From: Pigmentiphaga litoralis
Lineage (GTDB): Bacteria; Pseudomonadota; Gammaproteobacteria; Burkholderiales; Burkholderiaceae_B
Reading direction: 5' to 3'
Assembly (NCBI RefSeq): GCF_013408655.1
Contig: NZ_JACCBP010000002.1
Coordinates: forward strand, 434,001 to 498,000
DNA length: 64,000 bases
Positions within the stretch are counted from its first letter, which is position 1; each line of letters begins with the position of its first letter. This document shows, piece by piece, positions 42,730 through 51,325 of the stretch. The translations under genes were made by a program, and so were the position numbers. The notes below the pieces were generated by a model. It saw nothing but the letters and a program-made list of their open reading frames with translations, did no database searches and had not been told where the DNA came from.

Positions 42730-44259
42730 ATGGTGACACCGACCCGCTTCCCTCTCCTTGCGCGCAATGCCCTGGCTTGCGCGCTGTTGCCCGTGCTGCT
42801 GGCCCTGCCCGCGCCTGTCTGGCTGCCCGGCGCCAGCGTCGCGCATGCGCAGCCGGCGGGCTTGCCCGACCTGGGCGAGTCGTCGGCCGACGAACTGTCG
42901 CCACGGCTCGAACGCCGCCTGGGCGAAGCCATCATGGCGCAGTCGCTGACCGACCCGGACTACATCGACGACCCGGACATCTCGCAATACCTGAACACCA
43001 TGGCGTCGAACCTGTCGGCGCATGCCCCGTCGGATACCCAGCAGATCCACGTGTTTCCCGTGCGCGACGCAAGCGTCAACGCGTTTGCCATGCCGGGCGG
43101 CTTTATCGGGATCAATGCGGGCCTGGTGGTGGCCGCGCAGTCCGAATCGGAACTGGCCGGCGTCATGGCCCACGAAATCGGCCACGTCGTGCAGCGGCAC
43201 GTGGCGCGCGGCCTGGTACAGCAAAAGCAGACCAGCATCATCATGGTGGCCGCCTTGCTGGCGGCCCTGGTTGCAGCGCGCGGCAATTCGCAGGCGCCCG
43301 AAGCCGCCATGGCCTTCGGGCAGGCTGCGGCGATCGACGCGCAACTGGGTTTTTCCCGCGAGGCCGAGCGCGAGGCCGACCGCACCGGCTTCCAGATGCT
43401 GAGCGCGTCGGGCTATGACGTGAACGGCATGGCCACGTTCTTTGGCCGGCTGATGGCGCTGTCGTCCGTGAATGAACGCACCAGCACGTCATTCACGCGG
43501 ACCCACCCGCTGTCGATCGAACGGATGTCGGACATGCAGAACCGCGCGCGTTCCCTCAGCACCGGCGCGGCGCCGCCGCCCAGTCCGCCGGACTTTTACT
43601 TTGTGCGCGCCAAGCTGCGCGTGCTGCAGGCGGCCAGCGGGCAGGACACGATCGACGCGATCCGCTTCCTGGAAAGCCGCGCGATGGAAGCCACGACCGG
43701 TATCGAAAAGGCGGCCGCCTACTACGGCGTGGGCGTCGGCTACCTGCGCCGGCGCGATTATGCCAAGGCGCAAGAAGCCTATGACAAGGCCACGTCGGGC
43801 GCACGCGATCACGTGATGCTGGCGGGCCTGGCGATCGATATTGCGACGGCGCAAGGCAATGCCGACAAGGCGCTGACCTTGAGCCGAGCCGCGCGCGAGC
43901 GCTGGCCCCAGCAGATCAGCCTGGCATTTGACTATGCCGATGCCCTGCAGCGCACCGGCCGCCATAGCGACGCGGTGGTGTTTTTGAACGAGCAGATTTC
44001 CCGCTACCCCGATCAGCCCCGCTTCCGCCAGATGCTGGCGACCAGCTACGGCGGCCTGCAGCAGCCCGTGGCGGAACGCCGCGCCATGGCCGAGTTCTAT
44101 TCCCGTACGGGGGCGATGTCCGCCGCGGTCGAACTGCTGACCCAGGCGCGGGGAATGTCCAAGGACTTCTATGAACAGTCGCAGATCGACGCGCAATTGC
44201 GCGAGCTGCAGCGGCGCGTGAAAGAGGAGAACGATATGTTGAAGCGGTTCAAGAGTTGA
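42730..44259 (+). CDS. Periplasmic M48-family metalloprotease with TPR repeats (BepA-like)
   Basis: 509 residues. Signal peptide to ASVAHAQ. Zinc site H148-E-x-x-H152 (MAHEIGHVVQRH) with the third ligand E215 in EREAD. The C-terminal half (about residue 290 on) is built of helical TPR-like repeats. Length and architecture match BepA/YfgC, which degrades misfolded outer-membrane proteins and helps LptD assembly. The gene is alone on its strand. Confidence 0.93.
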   Translation: MVTPTRFPLLARNALACALLPVLLALPAPVWLPGASVAHAQPAGLPDLGESSADELSPRLERRLGEAIMAQSLTDPDYIDDPDISQYLNTMASNLSAHAPSDTQQIHVFPVRDASVNAFAMPGGFIGINAGLVVAAQSESELAGVMAHEIGHVVQRHVARGLVQQKQTSIIMVAALLAALVAARGNSQAPEAAMAFGQAAAIDAQLGFSREAEREADRTGFQMLSASGYDVNGMATFFGRLMALSSVNERTSTSFTRTHPLSIERMSDMQNRARSLSTGAAPPPSPPDFYFVRAKLRVLQAASGQDTIDAIRFLESRAMEATTGIEKAAAYYGVGVGYLRRRDYAKAQEAYDKATSGARDHVMLAGLAIDIATAQGNADKALTLSRAARERWPQQISLAFDYADALQRTGRHSDAVVFLNEQISRYPDQPRFRQMLATSYGGLQQPVAERRAMAEFYSRTGAMSAAVELLTQARGMSKDFYEQSQIDAQLRELQRRVKEENDMLKRFKS

Positions 44260-44308
44260 GCGGCGGCGATGGTTGCGGGGTTATCGCCCTGCTGGCCTAA
44301 AGCCTGAC

Positions 44309-44357
44309 GCGTCGCTGGACAGGTCGCTGGACGCGTCAGCTGGACACGTCGCTGGAC
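44309..44357. repeat. 12-13-bp repeat, GTCGCTGGAC type
   Basis: Four copies of GTCGCTGGAC (one with an inserted base) at 12-13-bp spacing in the 163-bp gap between the convergent protease and acetyltransferase genes. Confidence 0.65.
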
Positions 44358-44422
44358 GGATTGCCGAAGAGAAGGAAGGCCACGACAACCGGCGAGTCGT
44401 CCCGATGCGTCATCTCGACGCC

Positions 44423-44977
44423 TCAGCCGCGAATCCGTGCCGGATTGCCCATCGCCGTCGCGCCTGCAGGCACGTCTTTCGTGACCACACTGCCGGCGCC
44501 GATCAGCGCGTCATCCCCGATCGTCACGCCCGGCATGATGAGCGCGCCGCCGCCGATCCACACATTCTTGCCGATCACGATGGGCCGTCCGAACTCCAGC
44601 ATCTGCGCACGCAGCGCCGGATCGCGCGGATGGTCGGCGGTGAGGATCTGGACCCCTGGTCCGATCTGCGTGTTGTCCCCGATCGTCACCTGGACCACAT
44701 CCAGAATGATGCAATTGAAGTTCATGAACACGCCGTCGCCGACACGAATGTTGTAGCCGTAGTCGCAGTGGAAGGGCGGGCGGATGTTCACGTGGTTGCC
44801 GACGGCGCCCAACATTTCCTTCAACAGCGCCAGCCGCTGTGCAGGCGGCACGGCGATCGACGCGTTGTACCGCGCCATCCATTCCGACACGCGGCGATTG
44901 TCGGCCGCCAGCTCCGGGCAGTCCGCGATGTACAGCTCGCCGGCCAGCATTTTCTGTTTTTCGGTGCGGTGGGACAT
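44423..44977 (-). CDS. Sugar/maltose O-acetyltransferase (left-handed beta-helix)
   Basis: 184 residues; AGGAG precedes the ATG at 44977. N-terminal Maa/NodL-type helical cap (MSHRTEKQKMLAGELY) followed by hexapeptide repeats (IGDNTQIGPGVQI, 'IVIGKNVWIGGGALIMPGVTIG', 'IGAGSVVTKDVPAGATAMGNPAR'). Catalytic His in TADHPRDP. It transfers acetyl from acetyl-CoA to sugar hydroxyls. No sugar genes are nearby. Confidence 0.93.
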   Translation of the reverse strand: MSHRTEKQKMLAGELYIADCPELAADNRRVSEWMARYNASIAVPPAQRLALLKEMLGAVGNHVNIRPPFHCDYGYNIRVGDGVFMNFNCIILDVVQVTIGDNTQIGPGVQILTADHPRDPALRAQMLEFGRPIVIGKNVWIGGGALIMPGVTIGDDALIGAGSVVTKDVPAGATAMGNPARIRG

Positions 44978-45065
44978 GGGGTCTCCTGTTCGTGAATGCA
45001 TGCCGCATTGTCTCCCCGAAAAATCACCGTTTCGGGCGCTTGTCACAGGTTTTACGAGACCCCGT

Positions 45066-45081
45066 TGCTCAAGTTTGAGCA
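45066..45081. promoter_or_regulatory. Palindrome in the acetyltransferase/Bug divergent region
   Basis: TGCTCAA-GT-TTGAGCA is a perfect 7-bp dyad with 2-nt centre, placed midway in the 266-bp divergent gap. A candidate operator; there is no adjacent regulator gene. Confidence 0.4.
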
Positions 45082-45243
45082 CGCTCGGCGGCCATTTTGT
45101 TCCCTTGATGAAACGGATCGGCGGCACCTGTCGTTATCCTGCCAAGTGTGCGGGTTTTCACGGTCAATCCGGCGCCGGATCGGCGCGTTTGGCGGCGAAC
45201 TGCTGCTATGCTGCGCACGTACAAACACTTACCAGTAGCCGTC

Positions 45244-46257
45244 ATGTCCTTCTGTAAAGCAGTGTCGAACAAACGCCATTTCCTGAAATTGGGTGCCGTC
45301 GCCGTGCTGGGCGCTGTGGGTCTGACCAGTGCCTTGCCGGCGGTTGCCGCCGCAGCCTATCCGACGCAGCCCGTCACCATCGTGGTGGCCTATGCCGTGG
45401 GCGGTGACACCGACGCCATGGCCCGTCTGTTCGGCGAAAAGCTGGCGCAGAAACTGGGACAGCCGGTCATCATCGAAAACCGCGGTGGTGCCAGCGGCAT
45501 CATCGGCAGCAACTACGTGTCGCGCGCCAAACCGGACGGCTACACGCTGCTGCTGGCCCCCAACACGTTCGCGCTGGCGACCCTGGTCGTGAAGAGCAAC
45601 GCCGCCACCACGTACAACCCGACCCGCGACTTCACGCCGATCACCCAGACCGCCACGCAGCCGCTGCTGCTGGTGGCCAGCCAGGGTTCCGGCTACACGT
45701 CGGTGCCGCAAGTCGTGAAAGACGCGCAGGCCGGCAAGTCGATCACCTACGCCACGCCCGGTTCGGGCTCGCCCATGCACATCCTGGGTGAAGTGTTCAA
45801 CCGCGCCGCCGGCATCAAGCTCGCGCACATCCCGTACAAGGGCGTCGCGCCTGCCGTGAACGACCTGCTGGGTGGACACGTGGCCCTGAGCTGGATGACC
45901 TACGGTCCGGTCGAACCGCACCTGCAATCCGGCAAGATCCGCATCCTGGCCAACGGCGCCGCCGAGCGTACGCCGCTGGCCCCCGACGCACCGTCCATGC
46001 GCGAGCTGGGCTACAAGGACGTGGACGTGGCCGCATGGCAAGGCCTGTACGCGCCGAAGGGCACGCCCGACGCGATCGTGCAGCAGCTGAACGCCGCCAT
46101 GGCCGACATCCTGAAGATGCCGGACGTGGTGTCGAAGATGCGCGTGTTCGGCGCCTTCGCCAAGAGCAGCTCGCCAGACGCCCTGGGCAAGCTGACCGCC
46201 GACGACCATGCGTACTACGCCAAGATCGTCAAAGAGTTCAACATCGAAGCGGACTGA
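45244..46257 (+). CDS. Bug/TctC-family periplasmic solute-binding protein
   Basis: 337 residues from the ATG at 45244 (other ATGs upstream at 45148 and 45208 give no better start). Signal peptide 'FLKLGAVAVLGAVGLTSALPAVAAA', then YPTQPVTIVVAYAVGGDTDAMARLF, 'VIIENRGGASGIIGSNYV' and 'AKPDGYTLLLA'. A single gene followed by a strong terminator. Orphan receptor; ligand unknown. Confidence 0.92.
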   Translation: MSFCKAVSNKRHFLKLGAVAVLGAVGLTSALPAVAAAAYPTQPVTIVVAYAVGGDTDAMARLFGEKLAQKLGQPVIIENRGGASGIIGSNYVSRAKPDGYTLLLAPNTFALATLVVKSNAATTYNPTRDFTPITQTATQPLLLVASQGSGYTSVPQVVKDAQAGKSITYATPGSGSPMHILGEVFNRAAGIKLAHIPYKGVAPAVNDLLGGHVALSWMTYGPVEPHLQSGKIRILANGAAERTPLAPDAPSMRELGYKDVDVAAWQGLYAPKGTPDAIVQQLNAAMADILKMPDVVSKMRVFGAFAKSSSPDALGKLTADDHAYYAKIVKEFNIEAD

Positions 46258-46277
46258 TCGCCTGGATGTCTGATGTG

Positions 46278-46304
46278 AAAAACGCGGCCTTGGCCGCGTT
46301 TTTT
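46278..46304. terminator. Bidirectional intrinsic terminator
   Basis: Perfect 12-bp stem AAAAACGCGGCC - TT - GGCCGCGTTTTT with a T run on both strands, between the Bug gene (plus) and the DUF gene (minus). It should stop transcription in both directions. Confidence 0.9.
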
Positions 46305-46352
46305 ATGGGTGCCGGATATGTTCGGCGAGTGCGCGCCAGACCAGCGCTTGGC

Positions 46353-47036
46353 TCAGTCGGCGTGTCCTGACGGTTGGCCACTAATCCCCTCGGTCAGCAT
46401 GCTGGGCTCCGCATCCTTGCTGTCCAGCGCGGGCACCGCCACAAACCCGAGCACCTGTTCCCGATCCGCCTCGGCCAGCGGCTGCAAAAACGCTGCGCCA
46501 TACGGTTCGGTGTGAATCGCCAGCGGGGCACCGCTGCGCATCGCGGCCGCGTCTGCTGCGTCCAGCCAGTCCGGCGGCGCATCCAGCACACTCCGGCCAT
46601 CGGCCAGTTCAAATGCCGCCAGCAGCGCCGCCATGTCCCGGTCATCCACCACGCCGGGGCCATGCTCCGTCGCCGCATACAGCCGGCCCGCTTCGTCGGC
46701 GTACCACTGCGCCACCTGCGTCACGTCCAGCCCGGTATGCGTCGTCAAGTGCGCATCCTTGCCCGTCGCCCGCAATGCCAGCGGCGCCACATCGATCCGC
46801 ACGAACACGCGCTGCGGCCCGTTCTGGAAGTACCAGCGCCCCGTCACGTCCCGCACGTAATTGCGGTCCATGAACGCCAGGATCTGCGGATTCGAAATCG
46901 GCTCCCCCGGCCCGCCCTGGTCCGCATCCCCCAGCGGATGCAGCCGCCACCGGCCCCGCCGGTCCAGCGACAACCAGCCGCACACGGCCGGCACATTCGG
47001 CCAGCGAGCCATCGCGGCGATGACGTCGTCATCCAT
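46353..47036 (-). CDS. Conserved betaproteobacterial protein of unknown function
   Basis: 227 residues. The N-terminus reads ARWPNVPAVCGWLSLDRRGRW and later 'ILAFMDRNYVRDVTGRWYFQNGPQRVFV', a pattern that I recognise from a DUF family of Burkholderiales (about 230 residues, soluble, no known function; I cannot give the family number with confidence). No signal peptide, membrane segment or catalytic motif is visible. Alone on its strand, ended by the shared terminator. Confidence 0.75.
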   Translation of the reverse strand: MDDDVIAAMARWPNVPAVCGWLSLDRRGRWRLHPLGDADQGGPGEPISNPQILAFMDRNYVRDVTGRWYFQNGPQRVFVRIDVAPLALRATGKDAHLTTHTGLDVTQVAQWYADEAGRLYAATEHGPGVVDDRDMAALLAAFELADGRSVLDAPPDWLDAADAAAMRSGAPLAIHTEPYGAAFLQPLAEADREQVLGFVAVPALDSKDAEPSMLTEGISGQPSGHAD

Positions 47037-47253
47037 GATAAAAATCCGTCGAGTGGGAACCGTTCAAGCTTACCGCAAGGCTTACAGGCGGCTGACGTCG
47101 GGCGGGCGGCGCGCAGGTAGCAGACGTTGCGGGATGTTGCGTTGCCTGATGAATCTGACAGCGTGCAACGCGGACGCCCGCTGGATACAGTGAATGTTGC
47201 GCGTCGGATGACGGTCTGGCGCCTGCCTGAGGAACACCGATCTGGGAAAATCC

Positions 47254-48093
47254 GTGGGGTCTGCCAAAGCACGTTGGGTCGCATGCATCATGGCGCTGAG
47301 CCTGTCAGCCAGCTCAGCCCTACCCGCCGCGCCCGTGATGGTCGGACCGCCGGAAAGGGACTCCTTGGCCACGATCATCTGGGATGAGCTATCCGAGGCG
47401 ATGACGCTGGCGGTCTTCGTTTTGCCGGGGCAGTTGAGCGTCGACTTGCTGATCGCGGTGTTCAAGACGCGGTGGCTAAGCCCGGCAAATCAGGCCGTCA
47501 TCGCAAGGGCAATCGGCAATGCTCATCGACCCGACTACGCGCTGGTGCCACCGGCGCCGGTGCAGAGTGCGGCGGAAAGAAGTGTCAGCGCGGAATTCGG
47601 CCTGCCCGACGGTCGGGTGTCGATGGAAGTGCCCAACGCCCACGTGACGCGGCGCAATGCAAGGATCGTGGCCCTATTGATGTCTGCTGCCGAGGACCCG
47701 GACGATCTCATCGCAACGGCCGCCGTGTGGTCGTATTCAGAGTTTGCGGAGGCCCGCGATGCGCTGCGGCTGGCTCGCCGTGCGTTTTACCGTGGCGGAC
47801 TGTCAACCGGAACATTCATTCGACACGCGTTTGCCCTCCTTCCGAATCTGGATACGGCAGACCAGGAAGCGCTGATCGATGAGGTGATCAGCGCTGAGCG
47901 CGCCGATCCGGAACGCACCGGCGACCCATCACTGCAGACTGTCATGATGGCGTTTTTCGGCCCGGATCAGGCGGGCATGGCATCCCTGAGTCCGGCAGGC
48001 CGGGCGTCGTTCCGGCGTTACCTGGACTCCGTAAGCCTCGATCCACTCGCCGTCGAGTCCCTAAGGATGCAGGCCGAGCCTGCCTACCCGTGA
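47254..48093 (+). CDS. Unrecognised secreted protein
   Basis: 279 residues from a GTG at 47254; no convincing ribosome site. The signal peptide is 'ARWVACIMALSLSASSALPAAP'. The rest is mostly helical and acidic with no motif I recognise (segments such as FVLPGQLSVDLLIAVFKTRW and 'AVWSYSEFAEARDALRLARRAFYRGG'). Codon third positions are less G/C-rich than in the neighbouring genes, which may mean recent acquisition. It stands between a minus-strand DUF gene and a convergent ThDP gene (10 bp gap) and has no operon partner. Confidence 0.65.
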   Translation: MGSAKARWVACIMALSLSASSALPAAPVMVGPPERDSLATIIWDELSEAMTLAVFVLPGQLSVDLLIAVFKTRWLSPANQAVIARAIGNAHRPDYALVPPAPVQSAAERSVSAEFGLPDGRVSMEVPNAHVTRRNARIVALLMSAAEDPDDLIATAAVWSYSEFAEARDALRLARRAFYRGGLSTGTFIRHAFALLPNLDTADQEALIDEVISAERADPERTGDPSLQTVMMAFFGPDQAGMASLSPAGRASFRRYLDSVSLDPLAVESLRMQAEPAYP

Positions 48094-48103
48094 ACAGGCG
48101 GCG

Positions 48104-49954
48104 TCAGTCCACCGACCCCAACCGAACCGCTGGCGTGATCTGCTTCGGGTCCACCCGCAGTTCCAACAGCGCGGGACGGCCGGCTTTGCGTGCCCGCTCG
48201 AATGCCGCCGGAAAGTCCTCGGTCTTCTCCACCAACTCCGCATGGGCGCCGAACGCGGCTGCCATCGCCACGAAATCCGGGTTCTGCAGCTTGGTGGCGC
48301 TGATGCGGCCGGGGAAGCGTTTTTCCTGGTGCATGCGGATCGTGCCGTACATGCCGTTGTTGACCACGATCGTCACCACGTTCGCGCCGAATTGCAGCGC
48401 GGTGGCGAGTTCCTGGGGGTACATCAGGAAGCAGCCGTCGCCGGCAAAGGCGATTACTTCGCGTTCCGGATAGCGCAGCTTGGCGGCGATGGCGGCGGGA
48501 AAGCCGTAGCCCATCGCGCCGCAGACGGGGGCCAGGCTGGTGCGGGACTGGCGGAATTGGAAGAAACGGTGGACCCACACAGTGTAGTTACCGGCGCCGT
48601 TGGCCAGGATGGCGTCGTCGGGCAGGGTGGCGTTCAGGTGGGCCATGACGTCGGCCATGACCACGCCCTGGTAGTCGGCTGCGGGTTTAGGGGCTGCGCT
48701 GAAGGCGACGTGGGCGGCGCGGGCGGCTTCGGTCCAGCCGGCCCATGCTGGCGTAGCCGATGAGGTGGCAGCAGCGTTGGTGGCGGCGCTGGCAGCATTC
48801 GCAGCGTCGGTGCTCGCAGCACCAGCAGCAGCGGTGCCAGCAGCATCCGCAGCGGCGTTGGTCGTTGCGTTGCCGGCAGAGCGAGCCGCAGCGTTGCCCC
48901 CCGCTGCAGGCGCTTCCAGACGCTTCAACATGGCGGCGGCGGGTGCCGGGGCGGCCTGCACGGCAAGGGTCGGACGGTAGACGCGGCCCAGTTCGGCCGC
49001 ATCGACATGAATGTGGATCAGTTGCTGCTTCGGTGTGGGCACTTCCAGCAGGGTGTACGCGGCGGTGTTGATCTCACCCAGGCGCGTGCCGACGGCCAGG
49101 ATCACGTCGGCGGTTTGCACGCGTTCGGCCAGGGCAGGGTTCATGCCCAGGCTCAGGTGGCCGACGTAGTGCGGGTCGCGATTGTCGAACAGGTCCTGGC
49201 GGCGGAAGGATGCGGCCACCGGCAGGTTCCACGCCTGCACGAAGGCCTTGAAGTCGGCGGTGGCCTGCGCGGGCCAGTTGGCGCCGCCCACGATCACCAG
49301 GGGTTGCTTGGCGGAGGCCAGCAGCTTGGCAATGTCGGCGGCCTGGTCGGCGGTGGGCGCGGGCGACAGCACCTGGTAGGGCAGGGTGTCGGGAACCGTG
49401 GCGCTGTTGCCCAGCACGTCTTCGGGCAGCGCCAGTACGACCGGGCCGGGGCGGCCGGACGTGGCGACCTGGAAGGCGCGGGCCACCATTTCCGGGATGC
49501 GGGCGGTGTCTTCGATCTGGCCGGCCCACTTGGCCATCGACCCGAAGGTGGCGGCGTAGTCGACTTCCTGGAAGGCTTCGCGGCCCAGGTGTTCGCGCGG
49601 TGCCTGACCCACGAACAGGATCATGGGGGTGGAGTCCTGCTGCGCGATGTGGACGCCGATAGCGGCGTGCGTGGCGCCGGGACCGCGGGTCACGAAGCAG
49701 ATGCCCGGACGGCCCATCAGCTTGCCGTCTGCCTCGGCCATGTTGGCGGCCGCGCCTTCGTGTTTGGTGACGATGGTTTCGATGTCCGGATGGGCGTACA
49801 GCGCGTCCAGCACGTCCAGGTAGCTTTCCCCAGGCACGCAGAACACGCGGTCGACGCCCTGCACGGCAAGCGCATCGACCAGCAGTTGGCCGCCGGAACG
49901 GGCGGTGGTGGCGTTGGAAGCGGCGGAACGGGATTCGGCGGAAGGGGCGGTCAT
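48104..49954 (-). CDS. Thiamine-diphosphate-dependent enzyme (acetolactate-synthase-like) with Ala-rich insert
   Basis: 616 residues. Catalytic Glu in TKHEGAAANMAEADGKLMG; middle domain 'LVIVGGANWPAQATADFKAF'; ThDP-Mg motif GDGCFLMYPQEL ... VNNGMYG. It is about 60 residues longer than relatives because an Ala/Thr/Asn/Ser tract (about residues 345-405) separates the middle and PP domains. It resembles the acetolactate synthase-type proteins that lack a small subunit. The product is unknown; the LysR gene 286 bp upstream, on the same strand, may control it. That 286-bp gap (49955-50240) shows no recognisable feature. Confidence 0.88.
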   Translation of the reverse strand: MTAPSAESRSAASNATTARSGGQLLVDALAVQGVDRVFCVPGESYLDVLDALYAHPDIETIVTKHEGAAANMAEADGKLMGRPGICFVTRGPGATHAAIGVHIAQQDSTPMILFVGQAPREHLGREAFQEVDYAATFGSMAKWAGQIEDTARIPEMVARAFQVATSGRPGPVVLALPEDVLGNSATVPDTLPYQVLSPAPTADQAADIAKLLASAKQPLVIVGGANWPAQATADFKAFVQAWNLPVAASFRRQDLFDNRDPHYVGHLSLGMNPALAERVQTADVILAVGTRLGEINTAAYTLLEVPTPKQQLIHIHVDAAELGRVYRPTLAVQAAPAPAAAMLKRLEAPAAGGNAAARSAGNATTNAAADAAGTAAAGAASTDAANAASAATNAAATSSATPAWAGWTEAARAAHVAFSAAPKPAADYQGVVMADVMAHLNATLPDDAILANGAGNYTVWVHRFFQFRQSRTSLAPVCGAMGYGFPAAIAAKLRYPEREVIAFAGDGCFLMYPQELATALQFGANVVTIVVNNGMYGTIRMHQEKRFPGRISATKLQNPDFVAMAAAFGAHAELVEKTEDFPAAFERARKAGRPALLELRVDPKQITPAVRLGSVD

Positions 49955-50240
49955 AGGGGGCGTCCAGCAAAGCAGGGTAGAGGCGCAGTGCGCCGACAGC
50001 CGCCATTGTGGACAGGGTTCGCGTCAGCCGCCATGATCCAGACGCAGATCAGGTATGCGCTGGATGCATGGCGTTGACGGAGGTGTGGGCGATCGCGCAG
50101 TCGTCGGTCGAGGGCGCTACAGGGCACCGGCGTTACGCCCCCCCCTGGACTCGGGGCAGACCGCCCCGTTGACCGATATCGATGCCAGATTGCCGCGCTA
50201 TTTGTGCAAGGTGCGGTTTCGCCCGACCGCCACGCGCCGG

Positions 50241-51173
50241 CTAGTTCGCGATCAACGTCGCCCCAGGCCAGCCGCCATTCGCCACGATAGTCTGCACTTC
50301 GCGCCGAATGATCCGGGTGATGTCCCACTGCTCCGCCACGGGGGGCCGGTTGCGGGACGTGGCCAAGGCGACATCCCGCTGCGGGGCCGGATCCGCCAGC
50401 GGCACCGCCGTAAGCCGACCCGCAGCCAGTTCATCGCTCACCGCCGCCAGTGGCAGCAGTGTGTAGCCGCAGCCTTCCTGCACCAGGCGTTTGGTCACGC
50501 TGGTGGACGCATCGCACTCCAGCGCCACGTTCAGCGTGATGCCAAGCCGGCTCGCCAGCGATTCAGCCAGCAAACGCAGGCCATGCGGCGTGCCGGGGAG
50601 GATCAGTGGCACGTCAGCCAGGGCACGCAGCGGCCATTCGCCCGTCATGGCCGGGTCACCGGGCGGCCCGACCAGACATAACTGTTCGCGCAGCAACAGG
50701 TCCACTTCCAGCCCGCCGGCATGCGCGGGCAGATACAGGATCGCGATGTCGATTTCGCCCGACGCCAGCCAGCCCACCATGTGCGTGCCCAGGCCTTCAA
50801 CAAAACGCAGGCGCGTGCGCGGAAACTGGCGCAGCAACGCCTTGCCGACGGCGGCAAAGGTGGTGTTGGCGATGGTGGGTTGGGCCGCGATCACGATCTG
50901 TGCGGGGCCGTCGTCGGCGCAGGCTTGCAGGGTGCGCTGCGCGTCGTCCAGCGCGGCGGCCACGCGCTGCGCGTGGGCCAGCAGCAGGCGGCCGGGTTCC
51001 GTCAGTTCCACGCCGCGGCCGCTGCGATGGAACAGGCGGGTGCGCGCTTCGGTTTCCAGCCGCGCCATCTGCCGGCTGATCGTGGACTGGTCGCTGCCCA
51101 GCTCCACCGCCGCGCGCGAAAAACTGCCGCAGGCCACGACGCGCGCAAAGCAGGCAAGGTCATCGGAGTTCAT
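50241..51173 (-). CDS. LysR-family transcriptional regulator
   Basis: 310 residues; HTH GSFSRAAVELGSDQSTISRQ and effector domain from about residue 90 (AQIVIAAQPTIANTTFAAVG). Same strand as the ThDP gene that follows and the YheT gene before it. Target genes unclear. Confidence 0.91.
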   Translation of the reverse strand: MNSDDLACFARVVACGSFSRAAVELGSDQSTISRQMARLETEARTRLFHRSGRGVELTEPGRLLLAHAQRVAAALDDAQRTLQACADDGPAQIVIAAQPTIANTTFAAVGKALLRQFPRTRLRFVEGLGTHMVGWLASGEIDIAILYLPAHAGGLEVDLLLREQLCLVGPPGDPAMTGEWPLRALADVPLILPGTPHGLRLLAESLASRLGITLNVALECDASTSVTKRLVQEGCGYTLLPLAAVSDELAAGRLTAVPLADPAPQRDVALATSRNRPPVAEQWDITRIIRREVQTIVANGGWPGATLIAN

Positions 51174-51325
51174 GCGGGGCTCCGCAAAAGGGCAGGCGGC
51201 GGGACAAGTCGGTGCGCGTTATCGGCGCGTGTGGCCGATATCGGCAACAGGCAAGCAAGGTCGGCACACATTACCGGCACGGCGAAAGTCAGTCTAAAGA
51301 AAGCGCGGAAACGACGCCTGCGCAC

